Source: Peptococcaceae bacterium UBA3933
GTDB lineage: Bacteria; Bacillota; Peptococcia; Peptococcales; BICA1-8
DNA: 13,168 nucleotides
Direction of reading: 5' to 3'
NCBI GenBank assembly: GCA_002385805.1
Contig: DGEF01000049.1
Span: 57,551-70,718 of the forward strand
Shown: positions 6,076-13,168 of the stretch, one piece after another
Position numbering within the stretch: position 1 is the stretch's first letter
Layout of the letters: each line of letters begins with the position of its first letter
Program-made: the position numbers and the translations under genes
Notes under the pieces: generated by a model
Told to the model about the DNA's origin: nothing
Seen by the model: only the letters and a program-made list of their open reading frames with translations
Databases searched by the model: none

Positions 6076-6723
6076 TTATCCCCTCCCCTTTTTTTGGCCA
6101 TAGGCGGTTAAATAGGTTTTACGCATCAGTTCAACCTCTTGGTCGGAAAGAATGTAAGTAGTACCTAAAATTTTTGTTGCTAAACCGATATGAGCGGTTT
6201 TTTCTACTAAAAGACAAGCTTTATAGGCTTCCGATAAATCTCCACCTACCCCTACCACTCCATGGTTGGCAATTAGTGCCGCTCCTTTCAATCCTAAGGC
6301 TTTAACCACATTTCGAGCTAATTCTTGCGAACCGGGTAGAGCATATTCACTAACCTCTGCCCAGCCTCCAACTACCATAGCCATATCCTCGATTAAAGGT
6401 GGTACAGGTTGGCGACTGGCTGCATAGGCACTGGCATATAGACTGTGTGTATGTACTATCGCAGTAACATCTTTTCTATTTTTATAAATTTCTATATGCA
6501 TCAGTAATTCACTGGAAGGTTTACGCCGTCCTTCCAGTACTCGCCCTGAAAAATCTACTAAGACCAGGTCATCTTCTTCTAAAAAATCATATTCCATGCC
6601 ACTGGGGGTAATTAATATTTTTCCCGGCTCTACTAGACAACTGATATTTCCCCAGGTTGAAGCCACCAGTTTTTCTTGGACCATTTTTTTACCGAAATAA
6701 AGCATTTCCTGCTTAAAGTTCAT
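6076..6723 (-). CDS. class II (zinc) aldolase, FucA-like; probable 5-deoxy/5-methylthio-ribulose-1-phosphate aldolase
   Basis: The 215-residue protein is a class II aldolase/adducin family member of the same length as E. coli fuculose-1-phosphate aldolase. Zinc ligands correspond to His91, His93 (VHTHS) and His154 (NHGVV). Phosphate-binding segments are STWGNIS (22-28) and TPSG (39-42). Glu72 in KPSSELLMHIEIY sits where FucA has its catalytic Glu73. The related dehydratase MtnB lacks this Glu in the sequences I recall, so I favour an aldolase (as in the DHAP shunt: Ald2, DrdA) over MtnB. The predicted products would be dihydroxyacetone phosphate and (methylthio)acetaldehyde or acetaldehyde. 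ATG at 6723 has GGATGG six bases upstream. It overlaps mtnA by 11 bases, and its last codons contain the SD of mtaD, so the cassette is translationally coupled. Confidence 0.8.
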   Translation of the reverse strand: MNFKQEMLYFGKKMVQEKLVASTWGNISCLVEPGKILITPSGMEYDFLEEDDLVLVDFSGRVLEGRRKPSSELLMHIEIYKNRKDVTAIVHTHSLYASAYAASRQPVPPLIEDMAMVVGGWAEVSEYALPGSQELARNVVKALGLKGAALIANHGVVGVGGDLSEAYKACLLVEKTAHIGLATKILGTTYILSDQEVELMRKTYLTAYGQKKGRG

Positions 6724-7750
6724 TAGAAACCATCCTTTTTAAGTTAATGGAATAATCCGGTTTAATTATTCCCTGGTCAGTAATAATGGCAGAAATCAAT
6801 TGATGAGGAGTAACATCAAAAGCAGGATTATACACATTTACCTCTTTAGGAGCAATCCAGACATCCCCGATTTTTTTTACTTCTAGGGGATTACGCTCTT
6901 CGATAGGTATTTCCTTACCGGTTTTCAGGCTTAAATCAAGAGTAGATGTGGGAGCGGCTACATAAAAAGGAATATTGTGATAATGGGCTAAGACAGCTAC
7001 TCCATATGTACCGATTTTATTGGCAGTATCTCCATTGGCGGCAATTCGATCAGCACCTACAATGACACAATTAATTTTTCCCTGCTGCATTAAATAGGCA
7101 GCCATATTATCAGAAATCAAGGTAACGGGTATACCATCTGCTAAAAGTTCATAGGCTGTTAATCTAGCACCTTGTAATAAGGGTCTGGTTTCATCTACAT
7201 AAACCATTTTAACCTTCCCTTGTTGGTATGCTGCCCGAATCACACCTAACGCCGTACCGAAACCGGCCGTAGCCAGAGCACCGGCGTTACAATGGGTAAG
7301 GATACCTGCGTCATGGGGGATAAGTTCTTGACCCAGCTCCCCTATTTTTTTATTCATGGCCAAGTCTTCCTCATGAATTTTTTGGGCCTCTATTTCCAAT
7401 TTTTCGATAATGTCTTTTACTAAAATATCTTCTTTCTCTAGAACTTTTAACATCCGATTAAGGGCCCAGAATAAATTAACTGCTGTGGGGCGTGTTTCTT
7501 TTAGGACTGTAGCAGCTTCTCTTATTTTGGTCAAAAATTCTTTCTGGGGCAAATTTTTATATTCATAGGCTGCTAATACTAATCCATAAGCCGCAGCTAC
7601 TCCGATAGCCGGTGCTCCCCTTACTTTCATTTCTTTAATCGCCTGCGCAACACACATAAAATCGTTACATTCTACAAAACTTACATCTATAGGCAGCTTA
7701 GTTTGGTCCAGTAAAATGAGCTTACCTTCTGTGAATTTAATTGCTTCCAT
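6713..7750 (-). CDS. mtnA: S-methyl-5-thioribose-1-phosphate isomerase
   Basis: MtnA converts methylthioribose 1-phosphate (and in some organisms 5-deoxyribose 1-phosphate) to the ribulose 1-phosphate. It is an eIF2B-like fold protein. Key segments: VRGAPAIGVAAAYG near residues 43-56, THCNAGALATAGFGTALG with catalytic-type Cys154, VDETRPLLQGARLTAYEL around 185-202, and GADRIAANGDTANKIGTYG with Asp234 (equivalent to Cys160 and Asp240 of the B. subtilis enzyme). I choose the ATG at 7750 (345 residues): the SD GGGGAG ends nine bases before it and directly abuts the alternative ATG at 7759. It follows the phosphorylase by 21 bases and overlaps the aldolase start by 11. All catalytic residues are present. 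Confidence 0.96.
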   Translation of the reverse strand: MEAIKFTEGKLILLDQTKLPIDVSFVECNDFMCVAQAIKEMKVRGAPAIGVAAAYGLVLAAYEYKNLPQKEFLTKIREAATVLKETRPTAVNLFWALNRMLKVLEKEDILVKDIIEKLEIEAQKIHEEDLAMNKKIGELGQELIPHDAGILTHCNAGALATAGFGTALGVIRAAYQQGKVKMVYVDETRPLLQGARLTAYELLADGIPVTLISDNMAAYLMQQGKINCVIVGADRIAANGDTANKIGTYGVAVLAHYHNIPFYVAAPTSTLDLSLKTGKEIPIEERNPLEVKKIGDVWIAPKEVNVYNPAFDVTPHQLISAIITDQGIIKPDYSINLKRMVSNEL

Positions 7751-7771
7751 TTCTTTCATCTCCCCAAAATA

Positions 7772-8560
7772 TTATCCTAAATTACCGGCTTCTTTATAGG
7801 CCTCTGCACAGAGGCAATTCTGAATTTCGTCCAAATCTTCCAGGGAATTGATAATCAGTTTTTGTAAATTAGCTCCATTTTCAGCCAAAGTTTGTTTGAC
7901 CTCCTCATGGGTTAAAGGGTTAGGGGAGATGCCGGCTGCAAAATTGGTAACCGTAGCAATAGTGGCATAACACATACCTAGCTCCCGGGCCAATATCACT
8001 TCAGGAACGCTGGTCATGCCAACCACATCTCCACCCCACATTTGAAACATTCTAATCTCTGCAGGAGTTTCGAAACGCGGCCCTTCAGTGCAGACATAAG
8101 TACCCTGGGAGTGCAAGGTTATTTCTTGAGGACAGTTTTCCTGAATTACTTTTCTTAAGTGAGGACAATAAGGTTCCGTCATATCTATATGTAACACTTT
8201 TCCTTCTTCAAAGAAGGTTTGTTTACGTCCTTTTGTAAAATCTATAAACTGGTCGATAAGCACAAAATCTCCGGGAACCATTGAAGGATTTAAGGAACCT
8301 ACAGCAGCGGTAGCAATTATTTTCTTAACCCCTAACTTTTTTAAAGCCATAATATTTGCTTGGTAATTAATAGCATGAGGTGGGACTGAATGGCGAAAGC
8401 CATGTCTGGCCAAAAAAGCTATTTCCTTGTTTTGGTAAACTCCTATTTTTACTTGCACATTCCCATAAGGTGTGTCTACGGTAACCTCCCTTAAGGAGGT
8501 TAACATCTTGGGATTATAAACTCCCGTACCTCCTATTACTCCAAAATTAATCGACATCAT
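7772..8560 (-). CDS. mtnP: MTAP/PNP-family phosphorylase, probable methylthioinosine / 6-oxopurine nucleoside phosphorylase
   Basis: Trimeric nucleoside phosphorylase family (262 residues). Phosphate-binding GGTG (10-13) and RHG (52-54) are present, as are CTEGPRFET (157-165) and GMTSVPE (181-187). The base-recognition segment reads TNFA (205-208), whereas human MTAP has TDYD. Asn206 and Ala208 therefore replace Asp220 and Asp222, a change noted for family members that act on 6-oxopurines. With a deaminase in the same operon this points to methylthioinosine rather than MTA as substrate; the symbol mtnP is used in the family sense. The start lies at tandem ATGs at 8560/8557, with GGAGG (8567-8571) six or nine bases upstream; a longer frame back to 8596 adds residues unlike the family. 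It overlaps the ftsY stop by 14 bases. Confidence 0.9.
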   Translation of the reverse strand: MMSINFGVIGGTGVYNPKMLTSLREVTVDTPYGNVQVKIGVYQNKEIAFLARHGFRHSVPPHAINYQANIMALKKLGVKKIIATAAVGSLNPSMVPGDFVLIDQFIDFTKGRKQTFFEEGKVLHIDMTEPYCPHLRKVIQENCPQEITLHSQGTYVCTEGPRFETPAEIRMFQMWGGDVVGMTSVPEVILARELGMCYATIATVTNFAAGISPNPLTHEEVKQTLAENGANLQKLIINSLEDLDEIQNCLCAEAYKEAGNLG

Positions 8561-9521
8561 CCTCATCCTCCATCTCAGCGAATAGTGCAGCAACAAAATC
8601 TTGGGGGTTAAATTCTTGCAGATCTTCTGCTTTTTCCCCTACCCCCACCAATTTTACCGGCAGGTTTCTTTCTGCTTTTATTCCCACCACAACTCCACCT
8701 TTTGCAGTTCCATCTAATTTGGTTAAAACAACACCTGTTACTCCCGTAGCTTCTCCGAAAACTTTAGCTTGAGATAAAGCATTTTGACCGGTAGTTGCAT
8801 CCAAAACCAAGAGAACTTCTTTTAAGGCACCTGGAGCTTCACGATCAATAACCCGACGAATTTTTTTCAGTTCTTCCATTAAATTCACTTTATTGTGCAA
8901 TCTTCCTGCTGTGTCAATTATTAAAACATCTATATTTCGGTTTTTTGCCGCCTGAACCGCATCAAAAACAACTGCTCCTGGATCAGCGCCTTCTGAATGT
9001 GCGATTACATCAACACCAATTCGCTGGCCCCAAACTTTTAATTGGTCAATAGCAGCAGCCCGAAAAGTATCACCCGCTGCCAGTAAAACCTTTTTCCCTT
9101 CAGCCTTTAACTTATAGGCAATCTTACCAATACTGGTGGTTTTCCCCACTCCATTAACGCCAACCACTAAAATAATATTTAACTCTCCAGGATCAAGGTT
9201 AAGCCGTAGAGGTTCTGTGCCCATAATTTCTATAATTTCCTCTACTAATACTTTTTTCAACTCCTCTGCATCCTTTATCTTTTCTTTTTTCTCCCGTTCC
9301 CGCAGTCTTTCCACTAATTCAAGGGCAGTATTTACCCCTACATCACCTTGAATCAAAACTTCTTCTAATTCTTCATATAATTCTTCATCAATTGATTTAC
9401 CTTTAAAAACGTCAAAAACTTTATCTACAAAACCCTTTCTGGTTTTGGTTAAACTTTCTGTAAGCTTCTGTCCTTCTTTATTCCCTGTTAAAACTTGTTT
9501 TAGCTTAGAAAAGAAACCCAT
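8547..9521 (-). CDS. ftsY: signal recognition particle receptor FtsY
   Basis: FtsY is the membrane-associated GTPase that pairs with Ffh to hand nascent chains to SecYEG. The 324-residue protein has the short N-terminus usual in Firmicutes, with no long acidic A domain. Within the NG domains: P-loop GVNGVGKTT (121-129), DTFRAAA (151-157), DTAGR (203-207), TKLDGTAKGG (267-276) and GVGEKAEDLQEF (293-304). The N-terminal MGFFSKLKQVLTG is basic and amphipathic, fitting membrane contact. The ATG at 9521 is chosen because SD AAGGAGA (9531-9537) lies nine bases upstream; the GTG at 9530 abuts that SD. It follows smc by 30 bases. The acidic tail EMEDEDDVD is encoded by bases that also hold the SD and start of the phosphorylase gene. 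Confidence 0.98.
   Translation of the reverse strand: MGFFSKLKQVLTGNKEGQKLTESLTKTRKGFVDKVFDVFKGKSIDEELYEELEEVLIQGDVGVNTALELVERLREREKKEKIKDAEELKKVLVEEIIEIMGTEPLRLNLDPGELNIILVVGVNGVGKTTSIGKIAYKLKAEGKKVLLAAGDTFRAAAIDQLKVWGQRIGVDVIAHSEGADPGAVVFDAVQAAKNRNIDVLIIDTAGRLHNKVNLMEELKKIRRVIDREAPGALKEVLLVLDATTGQNALSQAKVFGEATGVTGVVLTKLDGTAKGGVVVGIKAERNLPVKLVGVGEKAEDLQEFNPQDFVAALFAEMEDEDDVD
8567..8571 (-). promoter_or_regulatory. SD of the phosphorylase gene inside the ftsY 3' end
   Basis: GGAGG lies within the codons for the acidic FtsY C-terminus, six bases before the ATG at 8560 and nine before the ATG at 8557. Together with the 11-14 base overlap it suggests that translation of the phosphorylase follows that of ftsY. 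Confidence 0.65.
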
Positions 9522-9551
9522 ATCTAACACTCTCCTTAATTTATCCTTGTC

Positions 9552-12500
9552 CTAACTAACCTTACTGATTTTTTCAACATCACTTAGTCTTACCGATATT
9601 AATTTGGACACTCCGGAGTTTTCCATGGTTACTCCGTATAAAATATCAGCAGTTTCCATGGTTGGCTTGCGGTGGGAAATAACAATAAATTGGGTTTTGC
9701 GAGCATACTTTTTTAGAAATTGAGCAAATTTAATAGCATTTGCTTCATCAAGGGCAGCTTCAATTTCATCTAAGATACAAAAGGGTGTAGGTTTAACTTC
9801 TAAAATAGCAAATAAAAGTGCAATAGCTGTCATAGACCTTTCTCCACCAGAAAGTAAAGAAAGGGGTTGGGCTTTTTTCCCAGGGGGTTGGGCAGTTATT
9901 TCAATTCCTGTATCCAAGAGATTATTATCATCTGTTAAATCTAAATGAGCGCTGCCACCACCAAACATTTCCACAAAGACTTTGTTAAAAGCTTCATTTA
10001 CTAAAGCAAAGGTTTCTTTAAATTTTTTACTTATAATTTGATCCATTTCCTTAATGACTTTACCCAGAGATAGCTTTGCCTCTTCTAAATCAGAATACTG
10101 TTTAGTCAGAAAATCAACTCTTGATTTGACCCGTTCAAATTCATCAATCGCGGCAAAATTTACTTGTCCCAATTGTTGAATCCTGTTTTGCAATTCATTA
10201 ATTCTTTTTTGAGCACTTCTTTTATTGGTTATGTTTAATACAACTTCATTTACCTCTTCCAAATTATAATTATACTGTTCCTTTAGTTTTTCTTCATTTT
10301 GATTAATTTCCATTTGAACCCGGGCCAACTTCATGTCTATTTGAAATTTTTCATTATTAAACTTATTTAAAAGTGATTGTTTTTCTTTAACTTTTAACTC
10401 TAAAGAATTAATCTTCTCCTGCAAATATTCCTTTTCTTCTTTAAAAAGAGTAATGTCTTCCTCATATTTTATCAGGTTTTTACTTAATTCTTTAATAGTA
10501 TCGTTAGCAGTAGCCCGAAGAAGCTGTAGTTCATTAATTTTTTCTTCTAAAATATTTTTTTCCCTTTGCAGTTTTTCCTGTTCCACTTCTATTTGGTTAA
10601 GACGTTGTTGTAGTTCAGTAATATTAATTTGTCCCAGATCATAGGCCTGTTTTAAAGTAGCCAGATTAATTTTCTCTTCATTTAGGTTGTTGTTTAGAGA
10701 TTCTTGACCGGCAGCCATTTCCTGTAAAGCGGTTTCCATTTCTTTAATCTGTATTTGTAAAGAATGATGTTTTTCAGTTATTCTTGTTAGTTCATAATTA
10801 TTATTCTCTTTTTGTTTCAATAGTTTAGCTATGTCTTGCTCTATTTCATTTTTGTCAAATATCAGCAATTGTTCTTCTGATTTAATCCTCTTTATTTCCT
10901 GGATAACCTGTTGGCCCTCATTATTATTTTCTACAATTTCCAAGTTTTTGGACTGAAGTAGTTCTTGTAGTTTAGAAATCTTCTCCATATATTTTTGCTG
11001 TTCTAATTCTTCCTTAGCCAGTGTTGCAGAAATTTTATTTATTTCATTTTTTATCTCTTCAATCTTTTTAGAAAGCTCATTAATCAATCTTTTACGGGTT
11101 AATAGACCGGTTTTTTGTCGATTAAAGTTACCACCGGTTAATGCACCACCGGGACTAATTACCTCTCCTTCTAAAGTTACCATCCTAACATTAAAGTTTA
11201 ACTTTTTACCCAAAGCCACCGCCCCGGATAGGTCTTTAACTATCCAAACCCGGCCTAAAAGATAGTTCATTATCTGTTGATATTTGGGTTCAAAATTGAT
11301 CAAATCCACCGCTTTCCCTAAAATATTGCTATCTTTAATTTCTTGAGAATTGTTAGCTGTTTTAATTGTATTTAAAGGTAAAAATGTAGCACGACCTTTT
11401 TTATTAATTTTAAGAAAATCAATGGCCTTTTGGGCATTTAGATCATCTTCGGTTATCAAATATTGTAAAGATCCTCCTAAAGCAGTTTCAATGGCTATTT
11501 CTAAATGTTTTGGCACTGTAATAACGTCTGCTACAGTTCCAATAATACCAGTAAAACTGCCTTGATTTTTTCTTTTTGCTTCTAAGATGGCTTTAACTCC
11601 TTGTTGATAGCCCTCACCTGTTTCTTCCATCTCCTGTAATACTTGTAGTTTAGAATTTAATTGCTGGTATTTATTTTGTTTAGCCTCTAAATCTTTTTTA
11701 TATTGTTTTTGAATCTCCTGATGATCATTGAACTTATTTTTAGTGTTTTCAAGTTCAGTTTCTATATTTTTTCTCTCTTCAAATAAAATATATCTTTTCT
11801 TTTCGATATTTTTAGCTTCTTCTTCTTTTATCTGAAGTGCAACCTTAAGATTTTCTAATTTATTTTCTAATTGTTGCAGTTGCTTTTCTTGTAATTTTAT
11901 TTCACCGGATAATTTACTAAGCTGATTATTAATTTGAGCCTTTTCTTGTAATGTATCAATTAACTGGGATTTAAAACTTTCTAATAAAGATGTATTATTG
12001 GCAATATTTGCTTTTTGTTTAGTTATTTGATCCGTTAATTCTTCAACAATAGCTAAGGATTTCTGATATTTTTTCTGCAAAAGATCCTGTTCTTCTTTGT
12101 TCTTAGTTATATTGCTGATTAGGGAATTTTTCTCTTCAACTAAATTTGTCTGTTCTGATTTTATTCTTGTAATTTGAGCTAAAAGACCTGCTTCCCTTTC
12201 CTCAGACATTGCTATTTCATGTTCCTGTCGTTTTAGTTCACTATTAGTATCATAATAAGTTTTTTGCATTTCGAATATTTTTTGTTCTAAAATTTGTAAC
12301 TGGAAACGGTCCTTGGCAATATTATTCTCAAGTTGATGAGTTGCTGTATTTATTCGGGTAACTTGATCCTCTAATGCTTGGCTTTCATTTAAAAATTCTT
12401 GTTCTTTGATTTTATTATCTTTAATGGCTTGGACAATTAAACTAATCTCCAATTGATCCAATTCCGCTTTTAATTCCTTGTACTCTAAAGCTTTGTGAGC

Positions 12501-13124
12501 CTGTTCTTCTAAAGTACCTATTTGTTCTTGTAACTCAAAAAGCAAATCATTAATTCTGGTTAAACTTTGTTCCGTATCCGCAAGTTTCTTCTCAGCTTCT
12601 CGTTTTCGGTAACGATACTTAACTATTCCGGCAGCTTCTTCAATTAATATTCTCCTGTCTTCAGCTTTTAAAGAAAGTATTTCATCAACTCTTCCTTGTC
12701 CTATAACTGAAAAACCGTCTTTACCTATACCTGTATCCATAAATAATTCATGGATATCTTTCATCCGGCAAGGGACTTTATTAATTAAATATTCACTTTC
12801 CCCAGAACGATAGAGCCTACGACTAACAGTAACCTCATTAAAATCTAAAGGAAATATTCCTGTAGAGTTATCTAAAGTCAGGGACACTTGGGCCATTCCA
12901 ATAGGGCGACGATTATTACTACCTGCAAAAATTACGTCATCCATTCGTGCACCTCTTAAAGTTTTGGCACTTTGCTCCCCTAATACCCACCGGATAGCAT
13001 CCACAATGTTGGATTTTCCGCAACCATTTGGACCTACAATAGCAGTGATTCCCTGATTAAACTCTAATTCAACTTTATCGGCAAAAGATTTAAAACCTTG
13101 AATTTCTAATCTTTTTAAATACAA
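9552..13124 (-). CDS. smc: chromosome segregation ATPase SMC
   Basis: SMC forms a dimer that, with ScpA and ScpB, loops and compacts DNA behind the replication origin. The 1190-residue length is typical. The N-terminal head has Walker A GPNGCGKS (31-38) and the VLGEQSAKTLRG segment. Two long Glu/Lys/Gln-rich coiled-coil arms flank the hinge at roughly 520-665, recognisable by GGSLQYLITE and GGALTGGNF. The C-terminal head has the ABC signature LSGGERS (1091-1097), Walker B FCILDE and the D-loop EAALDEAN. The start is TTG at 13124, five bases after SD AAGGGGGGTG (13130-13139), and MYLKRLEIQGFKSF aligns with the start of B. subtilis SMC. ftsY follows 30 bases on. rnc would be expected upstream, outside the window. 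Confidence 0.98.
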   Translation of the reverse strand: MYLKRLEIQGFKSFADKVELEFNQGITAIVGPNGCGKSNIVDAIRWVLGEQSAKTLRGARMDDVIFAGSNNRRPIGMAQVSLTLDNSTGIFPLDFNEVTVSRRLYRSGESEYLINKVPCRMKDIHELFMDTGIGKDGFSVIGQGRVDEILSLKAEDRRILIEEAAGIVKYRYRKREAEKKLADTEQSLTRINDLLFELQEQIGTLEEQAHKALEYKELKAELDQLEISLIVQAIKDNKIKEQEFLNESQALEDQVTRINTATHQLENNIAKDRFQLQILEQKIFEMQKTYYDTNSELKRQEHEIAMSEEREAGLLAQITRIKSEQTNLVEEKNSLISNITKNKEEQDLLQKKYQKSLAIVEELTDQITKQKANIANNTSLLESFKSQLIDTLQEKAQINNQLSKLSGEIKLQEKQLQQLENKLENLKVALQIKEEEAKNIEKKRYILFEERKNIETELENTKNKFNDHQEIQKQYKKDLEAKQNKYQQLNSKLQVLQEMEETGEGYQQGVKAILEAKRKNQGSFTGIIGTVADVITVPKHLEIAIETALGGSLQYLITEDDLNAQKAIDFLKINKKGRATFLPLNTIKTANNSQEIKDSNILGKAVDLINFEPKYQQIMNYLLGRVWIVKDLSGAVALGKKLNFNVRMVTLEGEVISPGGALTGGNFNRQKTGLLTRKRLINELSKKIEEIKNEINKISATLAKEELEQQKYMEKISKLQELLQSKNLEIVENNNEGQQVIQEIKRIKSEEQLLIFDKNEIEQDIAKLLKQKENNNYELTRITEKHHSLQIQIKEMETALQEMAAGQESLNNNLNEEKINLATLKQAYDLGQINITELQQRLNQIEVEQEKLQREKNILEEKINELQLLRATANDTIKELSKNLIKYEEDITLFKEEKEYLQEKINSLELKVKEKQSLLNKFNNEKFQIDMKLARVQMEINQNEEKLKEQYNYNLEEVNEVVLNITNKRSAQKRINELQNRIQQLGQVNFAAIDEFERVKSRVDFLTKQYSDLEEAKLSLGKVIKEMDQIISKKFKETFALVNEAFNKVFVEMFGGGSAHLDLTDDNNLLDTGIEITAQPPGKKAQPLSLLSGGERSMTAIALLFAILEVKPTPFCILDEIEAALDEANAIKFAQFLKKYARKTQFIVISHRKPTMETADILYGVTMENSGVSKLISVRLSDVEKISKVS

Positions 13125-13129
13125 AGATA

Positions 13130-13139
13130 CACCCCCCTT
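13130..13139 (-). promoter_or_regulatory. SD of smc, deciding the TTG start
   Basis: AAGGGGGGTG on the minus strand, five bases before the TTG at 13124. The run of six G would pair with the anti-SD CCUCC using one G-U wobble. Confidence 0.75.
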
Positions 13140-13143
13140 AGTT

Positions 13144-13168
13144 TAGTGACTAGTGACTAGTTACTAGT
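13144..13168. repeat. 7-base tandem repeat upstream of smc
   Basis: Plus-strand units TAGTGAC (13144-13150), TAGTGAC (13151-13157), TAGTTAC (13158-13164) and a partial TAGT (13165-13168) running off the window. Each junction forms ACTAGT, a palindrome. The total number of units is unknown because the array is cut by the edge. Confidence 0.8.

Noticed and set aside
6075..6101. Longer N-terminus of mtaD starting at 6101
   Set aside because: The extra codons are the aldolase gene end out of frame and contain the SD for the ATG at 6074.
8561..8596. Longer N-terminus of the phosphorylase starting at 8596
   Set aside because: The extra residues LLHYSLRWR are just the ftsY end read in another frame; the SD favours 8560/8557.
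9136..9351. 71-codon plus-strand open frame opposite ftsY
   Set aside because: Ser/Phe-rich mirror of the Glu/Lys-rich FtsY N domain; no SD.
10453..11565. Two plus-strand open frames opposite smc (10453-10644 and 11350-11565)
   Set aside because: Shadows of smc (coiled-coil and hinge); no SD and no recognisable domain. The smc frame is uninterrupted.

Overview
All fourteen genes in this window lie on the minus strand, packed with short gaps or overlaps, so the locus reads from right to left. Codon use is AT-rich, Shine-Dalgarno (SD) sequences are strong, and the gene order smc-ftsY-...-ylxM-ffh-rpsP-khpA-ylqD-rimM-trmD is that of a low-GC Firmicute. The purine-nucleoside/methylthioribose salvage genes and the COG4752-type methyltransferase after trmD fit an anaerobic member of the Clostridia better than Bacillus. 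Genus and species cannot be read from the sequence.

Layout in transcription order: (1) 13168-13125, leader of smc with a 7-base tandem repeat running off the window edge. (2) smc (13124-9552) and ftsY (9521-8547): chromosome condensation and the signal recognition particle (SRP) receptor. (3) A four-gene salvage cassette overlapping the end of ftsY: a 6-oxopurine-type MTA/MTI phosphorylase, methylthioribose-1-phosphate isomerase (mtnA), a FucA-type class II aldolase and an MTA/SAH deaminase (mtaD), closed by a strong intrinsic terminator at 4734-4760. (4) A new, near-consensus sigma-A promoter (TTGACA-17-TATTAT) within two short repeats, driving ylxM, ffh, rpsP and khpA and ending at a second intrinsic terminator (2289-2311). 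(5) ylqD, rimM, trmD and a partial SPOUT RNA methyltransferase cut by the left edge; rplS would be expected beyond it.

The unusual part is the cassette between ftsY and ylxM, which are adjacent in Bacillus subtilis. Residue choices in two enzymes suggest an oxygen-independent, deaminative route: MtaD turns methylthioadenosine (and perhaps 5'-deoxyadenosine or SAH) into the inosine form, the phosphorylase (Asn206/Ala208 where human MTAP has two Asp) releases hypoxanthine and a 5-substituted ribose 1-phosphate, MtnA isomerises it, and the aldolase (catalytic-type Glu72) would split it into DHAP plus an aldehyde. None of the oxygen-dependent methionine salvage genes (mtnD, mtnC, mtnX) is present here.

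Start codons are also notable: TTG for smc, rpsP, khpA, ylqD and rimM, GTG for ffh and trmD, each with a good SD. No gap exceeds about 140 bases, and I found no tRNA, rRNA, CRISPR, IS or phage element.
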